Shown here in pieces: positions 34,543 through 44,600 of a DNA stretch of 64,000 nt. The first letter of the stretch is position 1. Each line of letters opens with the position of its first letter. The notes under the pieces were generated by a model, which did no database searches, was not told where the DNA came from, and was given only the letters and a program-made list of their open reading frames with translations. The DNA is from Tolypeutes matacus (lineage: Eukaryota; Chordata; Mammalia; Cingulata; Chlamyphoridae): positions 45,657,251 through 45,721,250 of the forward strand of contig JAKSZT010053928.1 of the NCBI GenBank assembly GCA_026826555.1, written 5' to 3'. A program made the position numbers and the translations under genes.

Positions 34543-35022
34543 AGTGTCTTGGTTTCCCAGCTTCTAAAACAAATACCATACAATGGGTTGCCTTAAACAT
34601 TGGGGATTTATTGGCTCACAGTTTTGAGGCTAGGAGAAGTTCAAAATCAGGCATTAGCAAGGCAATGCTTTCTACCGGAAGACCATGGTGTTCTGGGGCT
34701 GGCTGCCAGTGATCCTTGGTCCTTGGCTCTTCTGTCACATGGCAATGCATATGGCAGCATCTTCTTATTTATCCTCTTATTCAGTTGACTTCCAGGTTCC
34801 TCTCTTCCCTGTAGCTTTCTCTGTCTATGTCTGAATTTCATTCTACTTATAAAGGGCACTAGTAATCCAGATGAAAGCCCAACCTGATTCACTTTGGCCA
34901 CAACTTAACTGAAAGTAACATCTTCAAGAGATTCTAATTATATTAGGTCCACACCCACCAGAATGTGGACCAAGATCAAGAACGTGACCAAACTGGAGTA
35001 CACAGTTTAATCCACTACAGAC
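34543..35022 (-). mobile_element. MaLR-type solo LTR, antisense
   Basis: The plus strand begins 'gtgtcttggtttcccagctt' and contains 'aaataccatacaatgggttg', 'cattggggatttattggctc', 'tgatccttggtccttggctc' and 'tagtaatccagatg'. This is the antisense of the LTR family seen at 23784-24252. The 84-residue minus frame is part of the LTR and not a gene. Confidence 0.78.
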
Positions 35023-35028
35023 AGTTTC

Positions 35029-35600
35029 TGAGACAGGATGGTTAACTTCATGTGTCAATTTGGTTAGTTTATGGTGTCCAGTTGTTTGTTAATGCTTGTT
35101 ACTGTGAGGGTATTTCTTGGATGAAATTTGAATCAATAATCAGTTACTTGCAACTACAGCTGGTTGTATCCATAATCAACAAAGGTGTTTGCCATTAGAA
35201 ATGTGGGGAGTCCTTTCATCCAATCAGTTGAAGATCAAAAAAACCAGAACTGAGGTCAAGGTCAGAAAGAAGAATTTCTGACTCAGCTTCAACATTGGCC
35301 TTTGCTGGAATTTCCACCCAGCCAGTTTCCCCTGGGAAATTTGGACTCAACTTCAGCATTTGTTCCTGCTGGAATTTCCAGTCAATGCAGCTTCCCCTAG
35401 GGCATGCAGGCTCAACTTCAGCTTCACCTTTATCACGTTTCCAGCTTATAGCCTCCCCTACAGAGTTTGGATTTGGCAGTGTCCATGGTTACATGAGCCA
35501 ATTCCTTAAAATAGATCTTTTTATATATGCCTATATCTATATAGACAGATATAGATAGATATCCTGTTGGTTCTTTTTCTCTGGAAAACTCTGACATACA
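35029..35600 (+). mobile_element. MLT2/ERVL-type LTR
   Basis: It contains the ERVL LTR order: 'gatggttaacttcatgtgtc', 'atccaatcagttgaag', 'gagccaattccttaaaatag' followed by TATA-rich repeats, and 'tcctgttggttctttttctc' then 'tctgacataca' at the end. 'atggttctagcagg' follows directly, resembling an ERVL primer-binding region, so this may be a 5' LTR with some internal sequence left. An internal GGAATTTCC-rich block is partly triplicated (35290-35450). Confidence 0.75.
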
Positions 35601-36295
35601 ATGGTTCTAGCAGGAATTAATTTGTGATGACTGCTATGGACATGGGGATAGAGAGAAGCTGCATTTGTGCTGAGTACTTGCCACTTTTAGGTCAAAATCT
35701 CACTATTTGGTGCTTGAAAATGTGCACAACCAGGGAAGCAATGCGAAAGCAAAGGGGTTCAGGAATAAGGAAATTGGGTAGGATTCAGTTAAGTGGATGT
35801 GGGAGGTTCAGTGATGGGCAGGTTAACACCATGACAACCATTCTTTTAGTGCACAAGGCCTACTTTGGGCCCTTTCGGAGGAACTGCAGCACTGCTTGTT
35901 GGGTGTGGAGTGAGCCTGGTGGAGGATGGAACGGATGTGAGTCACTCTGGGAAAGACAAGCCTGGATATGCAAATCTTTCACTTTGGAATTCCCCGCACT
36001 TTCAGAGAATATGGTGCCCTATGCACCATTCTCCATGTTCAAGCCCCCTTCCCCTATAATGCTACCACAATTGTTTCTCAAGACAGAGAGGAGGATTTGT
36101 CTCTGCTGGAAGTTAAATCCTAGCTCTCCCCATTCCACCTGCAATTGTCACCCTCAGGAGTGCAGCAGAGGGAGATTGTTCCAGCAATATGTGTTCTGAG
36201 TTTAACTTAACCAAGTTCTGAGCAGGTTGTTTTCTTTTCCCAAATGTAGAACTTGGAGAGAGATGTACCTGGAACAGAAAGGAATTAAGAGTATA
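35601..36295 (+). other. Possible ERVL leader remnant; otherwise unassigned
   Basis: It directly follows the end of an ERVL-type LTR. A plus-strand open frame of 191 residues (35624-36199) covers most of it but shows no gag, protease or RT motif and no other domain I know. It is Cys-rich in its last third. I take it as a chance frame in decayed retroviral leader or unique DNA. Confidence 0.4.
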
Positions 36296-36760
36296 GCAAT
36301 TAGCTTTTGCTGCATAAGAAGTCACCAAAATATAGTGTCTTAAACAACAATTTTTTTCTCTTTCATGATTCTGTGGATTGTGTGGGCATGTCTTCCTGGC
36401 TGTGACTGGTGGCTTGGCTGTGGCTCCATGATCTAGTATGGCCTTACTCACAAATCTGAGTGTTGGCTTGATCTCAGTTGGGGAAATGGCAAAGACTTGG
36501 CCATACAACGGCAAAGATTTGGCTATACAAAGTTCCCCAGAGTGGCAAGAGAGCAAAAGAACACAAGTTCTTTTCAAGTCTCTGCTTATATCACATTTGT
36601 CATTGTTCCATGGGCCAAAGCAAGTCATGTGGCTAAACCCAGAGTCAAAGGGTGAAGATATAGACTCTACATCTGATGTGAGGAGCTTCAAAGTCACATT
36701 ACAAAGTGTCATTAATACATGGAAGGGGGCTGTTTGTGACAATTTTCACAATCAGCTATG
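36296..36760 (-). mobile_element. Ancient LTR-like repeat
   Basis: 'gcttttgctgcataagaagt', 'gtgtcttaaacaacaat', 'catgattctgtggattgtg', 'tagtatggccttactcac' and 'ccaaagcaagtcatgtggct' match an old, widespread placental repeat of LTR type read in antisense. A minus frame of 209 residues (36113-36742) crosses its border and is therefore not credible as a gene. Confidence 0.55.
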
Positions 36761-37824
36761 GAAGGGGGACATCTGCTTATCTGCAAATCAAGCCTTCCAG
36801 ATTGCTTTCCCATCTTCAAATTTGGTGATTGGAACTGAAATCCCAGTTTCCCATTGAAATACTTTCAAAGATGTTTACTTAGGTTCCTTGTGGGAGGTTT
36901 ATTCCTGGAAACCCAAACGCCATTACACAGTTCTGTTGGAAATTGATTTCTGAACATTCAACTTGAAAAAGACCTTTAAAACAACAACCCACTTCTAATT
37001 TGGGTCCTACCTATTTTTTTGGCTGAAGTGGGGTTGCAGAAATTGACTAGTGTTTTGCATTTTTTTATTCATTCTATACTCCAGCAATAAAAATTCCTCT
37101 CTGTGGTGGATACAGTTGATAGCTTCCTCATTTGGGTTTGAAGTTTGCACTATTTCATTTTTTTGGCTGGGTATAGTCAGAAATGCTATTTTCATTGTAG
37201 AGCCAAATGATTATTTATACTTCACTTGGATCATTCTTTATATACCATTAGCAATGACATGCAAAGCACAAGGACTGAATATTTACATCCAAAATCCTGA
37301 AGTGAATATTCTCCCTAAGGCAGATACAATTGCTCAGGGCTATAAGACCTGATAATAAAGAACCATATGTCACTGGTGGATTGTTCATTGCTGCTGCAAT
37401 GGCTTTCGAGCAGCTGAAGCTCTAAATCTCCCAGCTTCTCAATCTGTGTCTCTCTGGCTGAGGGCTGGCCACGTGTTGCCTGTTAAAGAACCCTGGAAGA
37501 AAATGAAGAAAGATTCCTTTATTTTTTTCCTAATGACTAACTCCTCAGAGTTGTTCTTTTAAATGGAGTATTGTTAAAACCTACAGTATGGCAGGATTCA
37601 GAGTTCAATAAAATATATATATATATAATATAAATTCTGGGTTTGAGGTTTGATGACCCATAGGGCAAAAGACATGTTTCCTGGACTCAGTGAGCTTAAA
37701 GACTAATCAAGGTGTAACAGAGGAACAAAAAACCACTATAATAGAGGACAGAATATGCTCAATCCTACAAAGAGTTCAAAGAAAGGAATATGAAGCTCAA
37801 AGGAAGAAAGGAACAATGTTGTTC
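36761..37824. other. Unassigned sequence
   Basis: No gene is visible. A short (TA)n tract lies near 37613-37632. No known repeat family is clear. Confidence 0.4.
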
Positions 37825-37990
37825 AATTCCTTTATAGCACTTATCCTATGGCATTTAATCATTGATTTTCTTGTCCCCTTGAAAGCAGACCCTGAGACTT
37901 TCTCTGTCTTATATCCAGTGCCTCTCAAAGTGCCTACCATCCTGTAGAAGAGATGCCAATGAATGGTTGCTGAATGAATCAATGGATGAA
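37825..37990 (+). mobile_element. L2 LINE 3' end
   Basis: 'tatagcacttatcctatggc' and later 'ccagtgcctctcaaagtgcc' then 'aatggttgctgaatgaatca' match the common L2 3' end, which finishes with a 'tgaatgaatga'-type repeat. Confidence 0.7.
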
Positions 37991-38469
37991 CACATTGATT
38001 CACTTAGCGTGGATAGCAAAAGCTTTATGGATACAGTCACATTTAAAAGGAGCTTAGAAAAACTGGAAGACACCAGTGAGTTTCAGAGAGAGAGCATTTG
38101 CAGTGGAAGGCATAGACTGAGCAAAGAGGTGGAACTGGGAAAGTGCAAGATTTGTTTGGAGAAAAAGTAATCCAGTTTGGCCGGAGTGTGGAATACATTT
38201 AGGTCCTAGAGCCCCCCAGGATTAAAATGAGGTTTGCATAGAGCTGTGAAAGGTGCCTCATTGCTCCTCCCTTCCCCTTCTTAAGTAATCAAGCTCCAAT
38301 ATATTCATTTTGTCCTCTGATTCTAACTGGGGACTTGGGAAAATTAAGGCAGAGCATTGATAGGGTGATGAAAAGCCAGCAGGAACTCCTGTGGTGGTTG
38401 AGCCAGTAGGCAGCAAACACCACCACCATAAAAATAACTGACAGTAATGCTCCAAAGTCAATGAGCTCA

Positions 38470-38575
38470 CACTGTCATCAGGCATTGTGCCAAGGACTTA
38501 GAGAGGTTGTCTCATTTGGTCCTTCCAACAACTCTAATTCTTCCTTTGCCAAAGAAGGCAGCAAATTCTACACAG
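38470..38575 (-). repeat. MIR-type SINE fragment
   Basis: 'ggcattgtgccaaggactta' followed by 'gtctcatttggtccttccaa' fits antisense MIR. It is short and diverged. Confidence 0.6.
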
Positions 38576-38694
38576 AGATATTTTTATATAAAGTAGTTAC
38601 ATTCTTAAAATCCTTAATTTTTTTCTTTTATTGAAAAAAATTCTCTGTCCGTATGAAATTCATACTGATAGCATATATTACTTTTGTGACAAAC

Positions 38695-38992
38695 GAGGGG
38701 CAGTTCAGCATAGTGGGTAGAGAACATGGACTCTGTAAGCTAGATTGCCTAGGTTAAAATTCTGACTCTGGCAATTTTCTGTCTCACACTGTGGGAAGGA
38801 AATTTATCCTTTTTTGTACATCAGTTTCCTGTTCTGTAACAATATGTGGCTCATAGACTGGTAGGTACTTCACAGAGTTGTTATGAGAATTAAGTTTTTA
38901 TTTGCAAGAGTTTTGAAAGCATTGTATAATCGTTGCCTATTATCACTGTTATAATCCCCATTTTAAAGATGGGAAAACCGGGGAACAAAAAG
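38695..38992 (+). repeat. MIR SINE, near full length
   Basis: 'cagcatagtgggtagagaac', 'atggactctgtaagctagat', 'cctaggttaaaattctgact', 'gtacatcagtttcctgttct' and 'agagttgttatgagaattaa' give the whole MIR order in the sense direction, including the tRNA-like head and the core. It is among the best-kept MIR copies in the window. Confidence 0.85.
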
Positions 38993-39848
38993 GGTAAGGA
39001 ACTTGCATACTTTAATGTTTGGTAAATGTTTTGTTTTGTTCTTTTATGGTAATTGTGTTGAGTGGTTTATTGGGCTAGGTTTGGTTCAAACATCACAGAG
39101 TTAGCAAGCCATGAAACCCAGCTGGGCAGACTTCAGGCCATCGGCTCTGTCCCATGAGGGAACAGGCCCCACACTGGGTCTCTGGTGGTCTGTTAGGACT
39201 GCATCTTTCGTGGTTGCATCTTCGGCATATTCTCATCAGAGACTGATCCAGGCAAATAATCTTAGGTAAAATTTCCCTTTCTTTTTGTTGGAAGAGTTTT
39301 TAACCTGACTTCTAATATTGGAAAGGACAGCTGTTGATTACCTGCCCTGCAAAACGTAGAGGTTGGGGTTCCGAACGGTCCATGGCAACACCCCTTACCT
39401 CAAAGAACTTACAACCAATTGCAATTGGCCAGGTGACATGTAGTCATGGATAAATCCCAGGATAAGGTACATTTTCCTACTATTTGCCACTTACCACAGA
39501 CAAAAAGAGAGCAATCCCTATTTACCTGTGGGCTGGGATGGTCTGGAATAGAGAGTTTTCTGAGGAGGTAGGACTTGCCTCAGGCCTTGGAAGAATCAGC
39601 CACAAATTTATAGATAATTTATAGAAGGGGGTTTTGTGTGTGTGAATTCATAGATGTGTGTTTGTCTAGAAGAACATGTCCAAAGTGTTGTGGTAAGAAT
39701 ATGTAGAACAGATCTCAAGGACAGGCAAGTAGATGGGTCAGGTTGGCACAGAGGGAAAAAAAATGGGGAAACAAAATGGTAGCCCAAGGACTGTTTTTGT
39801 GCAGGCTTGAATATGAAACATGGTACCTGGACTACATTTATGGAGTTT
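38993..39848. other. Unassigned sequence
   Basis: Nothing recognisable. Slightly higher GC at 39110-39200 without a coding pattern. Confidence 0.4.
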
Positions 39849-39862
39849 AAAAGGGCCCCATT

Positions 39863-40104
39863 GGGAAGCGGATGTGGCTCAATTGATGGGGCTCCCGTTT
39901 ACCATATGGGAGGCCCCGGGTTCAGTTCCTGGGGCCTCCTGGTGAAAGCAAGCCAGTCCGCACAGTGCCGTGAGCTGACGCAGCAGGATGACCCAACAAA
40001 GGGAGACAAACAGACACAGAAAAACGCACAGCAAATGGACACAGCAAGCACAAGCAGCAAGGGGGGATAAATAAATAAAATCTTTAAATAAAGTAAAATA
40101 AAAT
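39863..40104 (+). mobile_element. DAS SINE with perfect 14-bp target duplication
   Basis: It starts 'gggaagcggatgtggctcaa', has 'gaggccccgggttcagttcc' around the B box, a linker of 'gacacagaaaaacgcacagc' type, and an A-rich tail. The exact duplication aaaagggccccatt flanks it at 39849-39862 and 40105-40118. Intact ends and duplication make it one of the youngest insertions here and a good presence/absence marker. Confidence 0.93.
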
Positions 40105-40118
40105 AAAAGGGCCCCATT

Positions 40119-41337
40119 TCAGTGCAAATGTCCTTTAATATTTCATTCTTGCTTTTTTTCCTGAGCATATATAACTTTTACACAGGTTAACTGATCCAGG
40201 AACTCTACAACACTTGGGATAAAAACTTTTTTTATATCTTTCCATTGTTCACCACCAAAGTGTCTATCAATATAAAATTAAAAAGCTTCTTACATATGTG
40301 CATTTGAGGCAGTATTCTTCTAAAGGTGAAGAATAAAGGAAGTCAACCCTAGAAGAAAATCGTTTAATTACTATCTCACTATTTTGATCTTAGACTTCAA
40401 AGACAATGACTTTCCTTTTGGTCATTTATTGATTACCTCTTTGAAAGTTTTTTGTTCCCACGTATCATCTTTTTGCACATATCTTACCAGATCTCTGCTT
40501 GATTGCTATTATAAATTGTACTTCTTTGCCTCCATGGTCCAAGCCATTTTGTGAATTAAAACAGATTTATTTCTCTTTTCCAGATGTCTTTTCTAGACCT
40601 GAAACTGCCATTTACTAAACTCATCATATTTGTATAGTCAAAAATTAGCTGTAGCTTTACTGGGCTTGCATTCTTTTATTTTTTGACCACAAAGTCCTCT
40701 CTCTACTTTTCCTAAACAACTTACCTATGATTTAGTGAGAAAGGACAAAAGTGAAATGGATGAAAATATTGAAAAATGGTCAATGGGGAGGATAAGAAAA
40801 ATGCTCTTTACATGTAATGATTTTGAAAGATTAATTTTTTTTTTATACAACCACACTTACTAAAGTATTATTGCTTTTTGAAAAATAGGAAGAGTTTTCT
40901 TTGACATCTTGACGCTATTAAGTAATTATACATACACTTATTTTGTCAATTTAAAGGTTTATCACACTGGGTAAGTCTGGTGAGCAAATTGGCTTCTGAG
41001 CAGATATGTTTTCTGGTTTACTCCAGGTGTAACTGGGATTCAGTCACACCTTGTTCAGAAACCCTAAAGAACAATTCCATTTCTTGGCAATGGAAGCTAA
41101 AAATAATGCCAGTGGGAGCGTCATGTGTAGGTATAATGTGTTTCAGTCCCCAGGAATTGAAAAGGGTCTGTAAGTGAGAATGTCTTACTGTTAGCAGCTT
41201 TAATCAGGGATGACCATGGAAGGGACTGGGGATTAATATGGATTTAGACATTTGCACTTAATCACTAATAATCTAGGCATTTCCACATTTTATGATCTGT
41301 GTACTCCTTACATAGCCATATTATCATCCCTCCTTTG
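40119..41337. other. Unassigned sequence
   Basis: No gene or known repeat could be assigned. The sequence is AT-rich with short frames only. Confidence 0.4.
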
Positions 41338-41450
41338 AGATGAAGACTGAGGCTAAGAGGGGTTAAGTAACCTACCCAAGGTCACACAGCTAATAAATGG
41401 CAGAGCAGGGTTAGCATCAGGTGGGTTCAATGTTAAGGATTGCCATCTTT
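41338..41450 (-). repeat. MIR core, antisense
   Basis: 'gagatgaagactgaggctaa', 'gaggggttaagtaacctacc', 'caaggtcacacagctaataa' is the classic antisense MIR core. It includes the best-conserved 65-bp core portion. Confidence 0.88.
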
Positions 41451-42029
41451 CTATTGCTTCTGTCTGAGCAGAAGATATTTCTCTTTTGGAAGGAGGTATT
41501 TGATAGAGAGATGGGTTGGGCATCTGGTTCAGCCTAAAACCAAGCCTTGAGAAAAACTGAGTCCCTCCTTTCTCTTTTCCTTCCTTCTTTGCTATTGATT
41601 TTGAAGAGCAGATTGGCTGCTGGTGTGGTAGGGAAATACAGTCTGGCTCCTGTAGCCTCTGTCCTTTTCCCTTTCCCAAACCCTGGTCTAAGGGAGGACT
41701 AATGCTATCAACAAATAGCCAAGGCAAATTCTGTTGGCAAGAAATGTCCCTCAGAAAATCTATATCTCCAAGATAAAAAACACCAGTGCTTTTGAAGTTA
41801 CTCAGCCTTGACAGAGAAGGTCAGTTTGTACAGCATGCTGCAGCAAAACATTTTCCTGGGAAGGAAAAAAAAAATTAAAATTCTCTACAAAACAGGCCAT
41901 CTATATAGTGCAGGGTATGAGGAGAAGATCCCCTGACTGTTGGAGAACATAGTAGAAGACGAAGCAGGTCAGTAAAGTGATGCCAGGTGGAGCTGGAGTT
42001 CTGTGCGTGATTGCTTGAGTCCTAAAGCC
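41451..42029. other. Unassigned sequence
   Basis: A minus-strand open frame of 124 residues (41353-41727) overlaps the MIR and this stretch, has no domain, and is judged a chance frame. No other feature is recognised. Confidence 0.4.
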
Positions 42030-42185
42030 CAGGACAGGAGTGGAGGAGCAGGACAGGCAGTGGCTAGGAGCTACACTGCCTAGGCCTGAATCACAGCTCT
42101 GCCCCTTATGTCCTGTGAGTGAAGACAAGTTATTGAACCTCAGTTCCTCCATCTACAAAATGGAAATAACCATGTTATCTCTCTC
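42030..42185 (+). repeat. MIR SINE
   Basis: 'ggcagtggctaggagctaca', 'tgaatcacagctctgcccct', 'ttattgaacctcagttcctc' and 'ctacaaaatggaaataacca' follow the sense MIR order. Confidence 0.8.
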
Positions 42186-42390
42186 CATCCAGCTCTTCTA
42201 TTTAATACACTCACAATAGGATGTTACCTAGAAGACATATGCAAGTATTGATCCTTGGACATGCTATTAACAGCCCTTTCAAGTTATCAGCCAATGAATC
42301 CTTGGAGGGTACAATTGACATTAAGATCTTCGTGTGATGAATATTACAAAGAGTCACTTACCAAAAATACATTTCAAAATCCCATAGAAA

Positions 42391-42486
42391 GGGAGCAGGT
42401 ATAGATCAATAGTTGAGTTCCTGCTTCCCATGTACAAAGTCCCGGGTTCAATCCTCAGTACCTCCAAAAAAAAAAAAAAAAAAAAA
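42391..42486 (+). mobile_element. DAS SINE, short form of a second type
   Basis: The single arm 'gggagcaggtatagatcaat' with 'tcccgggttcaatcctcagt' and a long pure A tail (about 42467-42490) resembles the second arm of the composite SINE at 27463. Flanks 'aaaatcccatag' and 'aaaatctcatag' (42377-42388 and 42487-42498) form the target duplication with one change. Confidence 0.85.
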
Positions 42487-42499
42487 AAAATCTCATAGC

Positions 42500-43249
42500 A
42501 GATATTTTATTTAACACTCACTATTTTCATGAATTCTTCAATGGTCAAGATAAAATGGAAGTTGTAAGCATATATTTGCCTTTAGCATGCACCATCATGC
42601 ATGTATGGTCCATCTGTGGCTCACCAAAATATTGAATTATTGATTCACCCTTATTTCTCTGACAGCTTTTTAAATATTGGTGTTTTAAAGTGTAGTCATT
42701 GAATACAAATAAAATTCAGGGTATTCTTTTCTCTCTCTCTTTCTGTCTTTCTCAGCCATAAATTGTTATCTATTCATTGGATAAACAACATCTGAATTCC
42801 CCGGTGCCAGCAGCCCACTGATTTCACTAAAAGACTGTCTCATCTAACGCTGCATATGGAGTCTGGTTTCTGAATGACCACAAGATTTATTTTCCCTGGC
42901 GGTTGGAGCTGATGTATTTTACCAAGGCAAATCCCCATGTAACAAAGGGATAAATACATGGGGAGGAATCATTTACATAAAGTAAGTCAACCTCATCAAT
43001 AAATCCCATTTATTTTGTTATCAGCCAACAAGAACTGCCCCCTCACCCATCAGTGAGTATCCTCTCCAGCCTTTCTCACTTCAGTTCACACTGGATTTCT
43101 CTACCACAACAACAACCAATCTGCTCATCGAAATCAATGTTCTGGCTTCACATCCAGGGGCTTTGACCTCCATAAGCCCCAGACTGGTGAGGCTGAGGAG
43201 GCCGTCATTTAGAGGTATTGAATCATTCAGCAGAGTCCAATTGATTCCT
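42500..43249. other. Unassigned sequence
   Basis: A short CT-rich stretch lies near 42728-42755. Nothing else is recognised. Confidence 0.4.
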
Positions 43250-43925
43250 TGGTGTGAGCTCCATACTTGCACACAGACAAAGCTGGGTTTAAATCTTGGC
43301 TTTGCCATTTTCCAGTGCCAGAACATGGGCAAAAGTTTTTACACATCTGAGCCTCAGTTTATGAGTTCCTAAAATGGGGCTAAATAATATTTATCTCTTT
43401 GCATTTTTTTTTTTAAGATTTTATTTATTTACTTTATCCATTTTAAACACCCCCTTCCCCATTTGCTGTTTTTGTGTCCATTTGCTGGGCAATTCTCTGT
43501 GTGTGTTTCCTGCCATCTCTTCTCATCCTCCTCCTCCAGTGTTCACCAGGATTCGATCCTGGAGACCTCCGATGTAGGAGAGAGGTATTCTGCTACCTGC
43601 GCCACCTTAGCTCCTGGCTTCTGGAGCTTTTGGAGCATCTCGTCTTGTCTCTCCCCTGTTACGTCATCATCCTGCTGCATGGCTCCTGGGGCCCGACAGC
43701 TCAGCGGCACACAGAGCCTGGCAGCCCATGCGCCTTCTATATATATATTTTTCATTTTACCGGGAGGTCCCGGGGATCGAACCCAGGTCCCTCCATATGG
43801 CAGACGGATGCCCAACCATTTGAGCCACATCCACCCCCCTCTCTTTGCATTTTGTGAGGATTAGAAGAGGTAATCTAAGTAGTATCCAGCATAGTATCTG
43901 CCACCTAGCAGGTGCTAGACAAATG
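43250..43925 (+). repeat. MIR SINE split by a DAS SINE
   Basis: The MIR order 'gctgggtttaaatcttggct', 'cacatctgagcctcagttta', 'cctaaaatggggctaaataa' stops at 43393 and resumes after 43853 with 'gtgaggattagaagaggtaa', 'agtatctgccacctagcagg' and 'tgctagacaaatgttc'. The gap is filled by a young DAS SINE with a 14-bp target duplication, so the ancient MIR can be rejoined by eye. Confidence 0.87.
43408..43839 (-). mobile_element. DAS SINE, long form, inside MIR
   Basis: The minus strand starts at 43839 with the 'gggggtggatgtggctcaaa' head, has B-box text 'gggttcgatccccg', a long GC-richer linker with 'tgctgagctgtcgggcccca', a second tRNA-like arm near 43540-43610, and a tail of TAAAATCTTAAAAAAA type. 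The exact duplication tctctttgcatttt flanks it at 43394-43407 and 43840-43853. Overlapping frames of 127 and 133 residues here are SINE shadows. Confidence 0.93.
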
Positions 43926-43937
43926 TTCTACCTTGTT

Positions 43938-44005
43938 AGTCTCCTTCCCTTCCTCCCTTTTCCCCTTCTTTCCTTCTTCTTTTCCTTCCATCCCTTGTCT
44001 TCCTT
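43938..44005. repeat. Pyrimidine-rich low-complexity tract
   Basis: Runs of C and T with ccttcc and ttccct units. No other signal. Confidence 0.7.
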
Positions 44006-44479
44006 CCTCACATGTGATCTTTAGTTTACCTGGAAATTTTGTGTGATTCTCACTTACAGCTCCTGAGGTTACTGTCATTTTCAGGCCCTGAGATATGGTT
44101 TTCTGGTTCCTGAAACATGAACATTGACCCAAAATTTTCCCTCCAGCCTTCCATTCTAGCTATGGGAAACTCCCCAATAGAGACTGTCATTAGCCCCAGT
44201 TCCTTTTGGTCTCATCTTTCTCCAAAATGTAGCAACTGATTTACCCAAGACTTCTCTTGTTGTCTCTTGGGCAAAACTGCCAGCAAGCAGAAAAATTTGG
44301 CCTATTCAGTGAGTGCTCAGTAAATGCTTGATAAATTGGATCTGTGATGGCCAAGCTCCAGGAGCTCATGGAGTGTGAGATACCATTTCTGGGCACAAGT
44401 TGTTTTTGGACTAATGTTAATGGAATATATCAATAACGCTGGCTTCCAGAAAGACAGGTAGGCAATGGATCCTCTAGAA

Positions 44480-44600
44480 TTGGGCTCTAGAATCATTTTG
44501 GCTCTGTTCTTTGACCACCAGCAAACTTCTTAACCTCTCTAAGGCTGTGTCCCAATATGTAAATAGTTGATAGTAGTGTGGTTTTGAAGTCAATGAGAAA
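44480..44600 (+). repeat. MIR SINE fragment
   Basis: 'ctctgttctttgaccaccag', 'caaacttcttaacctctcta' and 'aggctgtgtcccaatatgta' are diverged sense MIR. 'agtgctcagtaaatgcttga' near 44313 is a separate L2- or MIR-end-like scrap. Confidence 0.6.

Noticed and set aside
35624..36199. Plus-strand open frame of 191 residues as a gene
   Set aside because: It has no known motif and lies after an ERVL LTR. Kept only as a low-interest finding.
36113..36742. Minus-strand open frame of 209 residues
   Set aside because: It crosses the border of an old LTR-like repeat and overlaps opposite-strand frames. It has no recognisable domain and no homologue I can name.
41353..41727. Minus-strand frame of 124 residues
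   Set aside because: It overlaps an antisense MIR core and shows low-complexity composition, no domain and no splice context.
43463..43864. Overlapping frames of 127 and 133 residues
   Set aside because: They are translations of the antisense DAS SINE and the neighbouring MIR.
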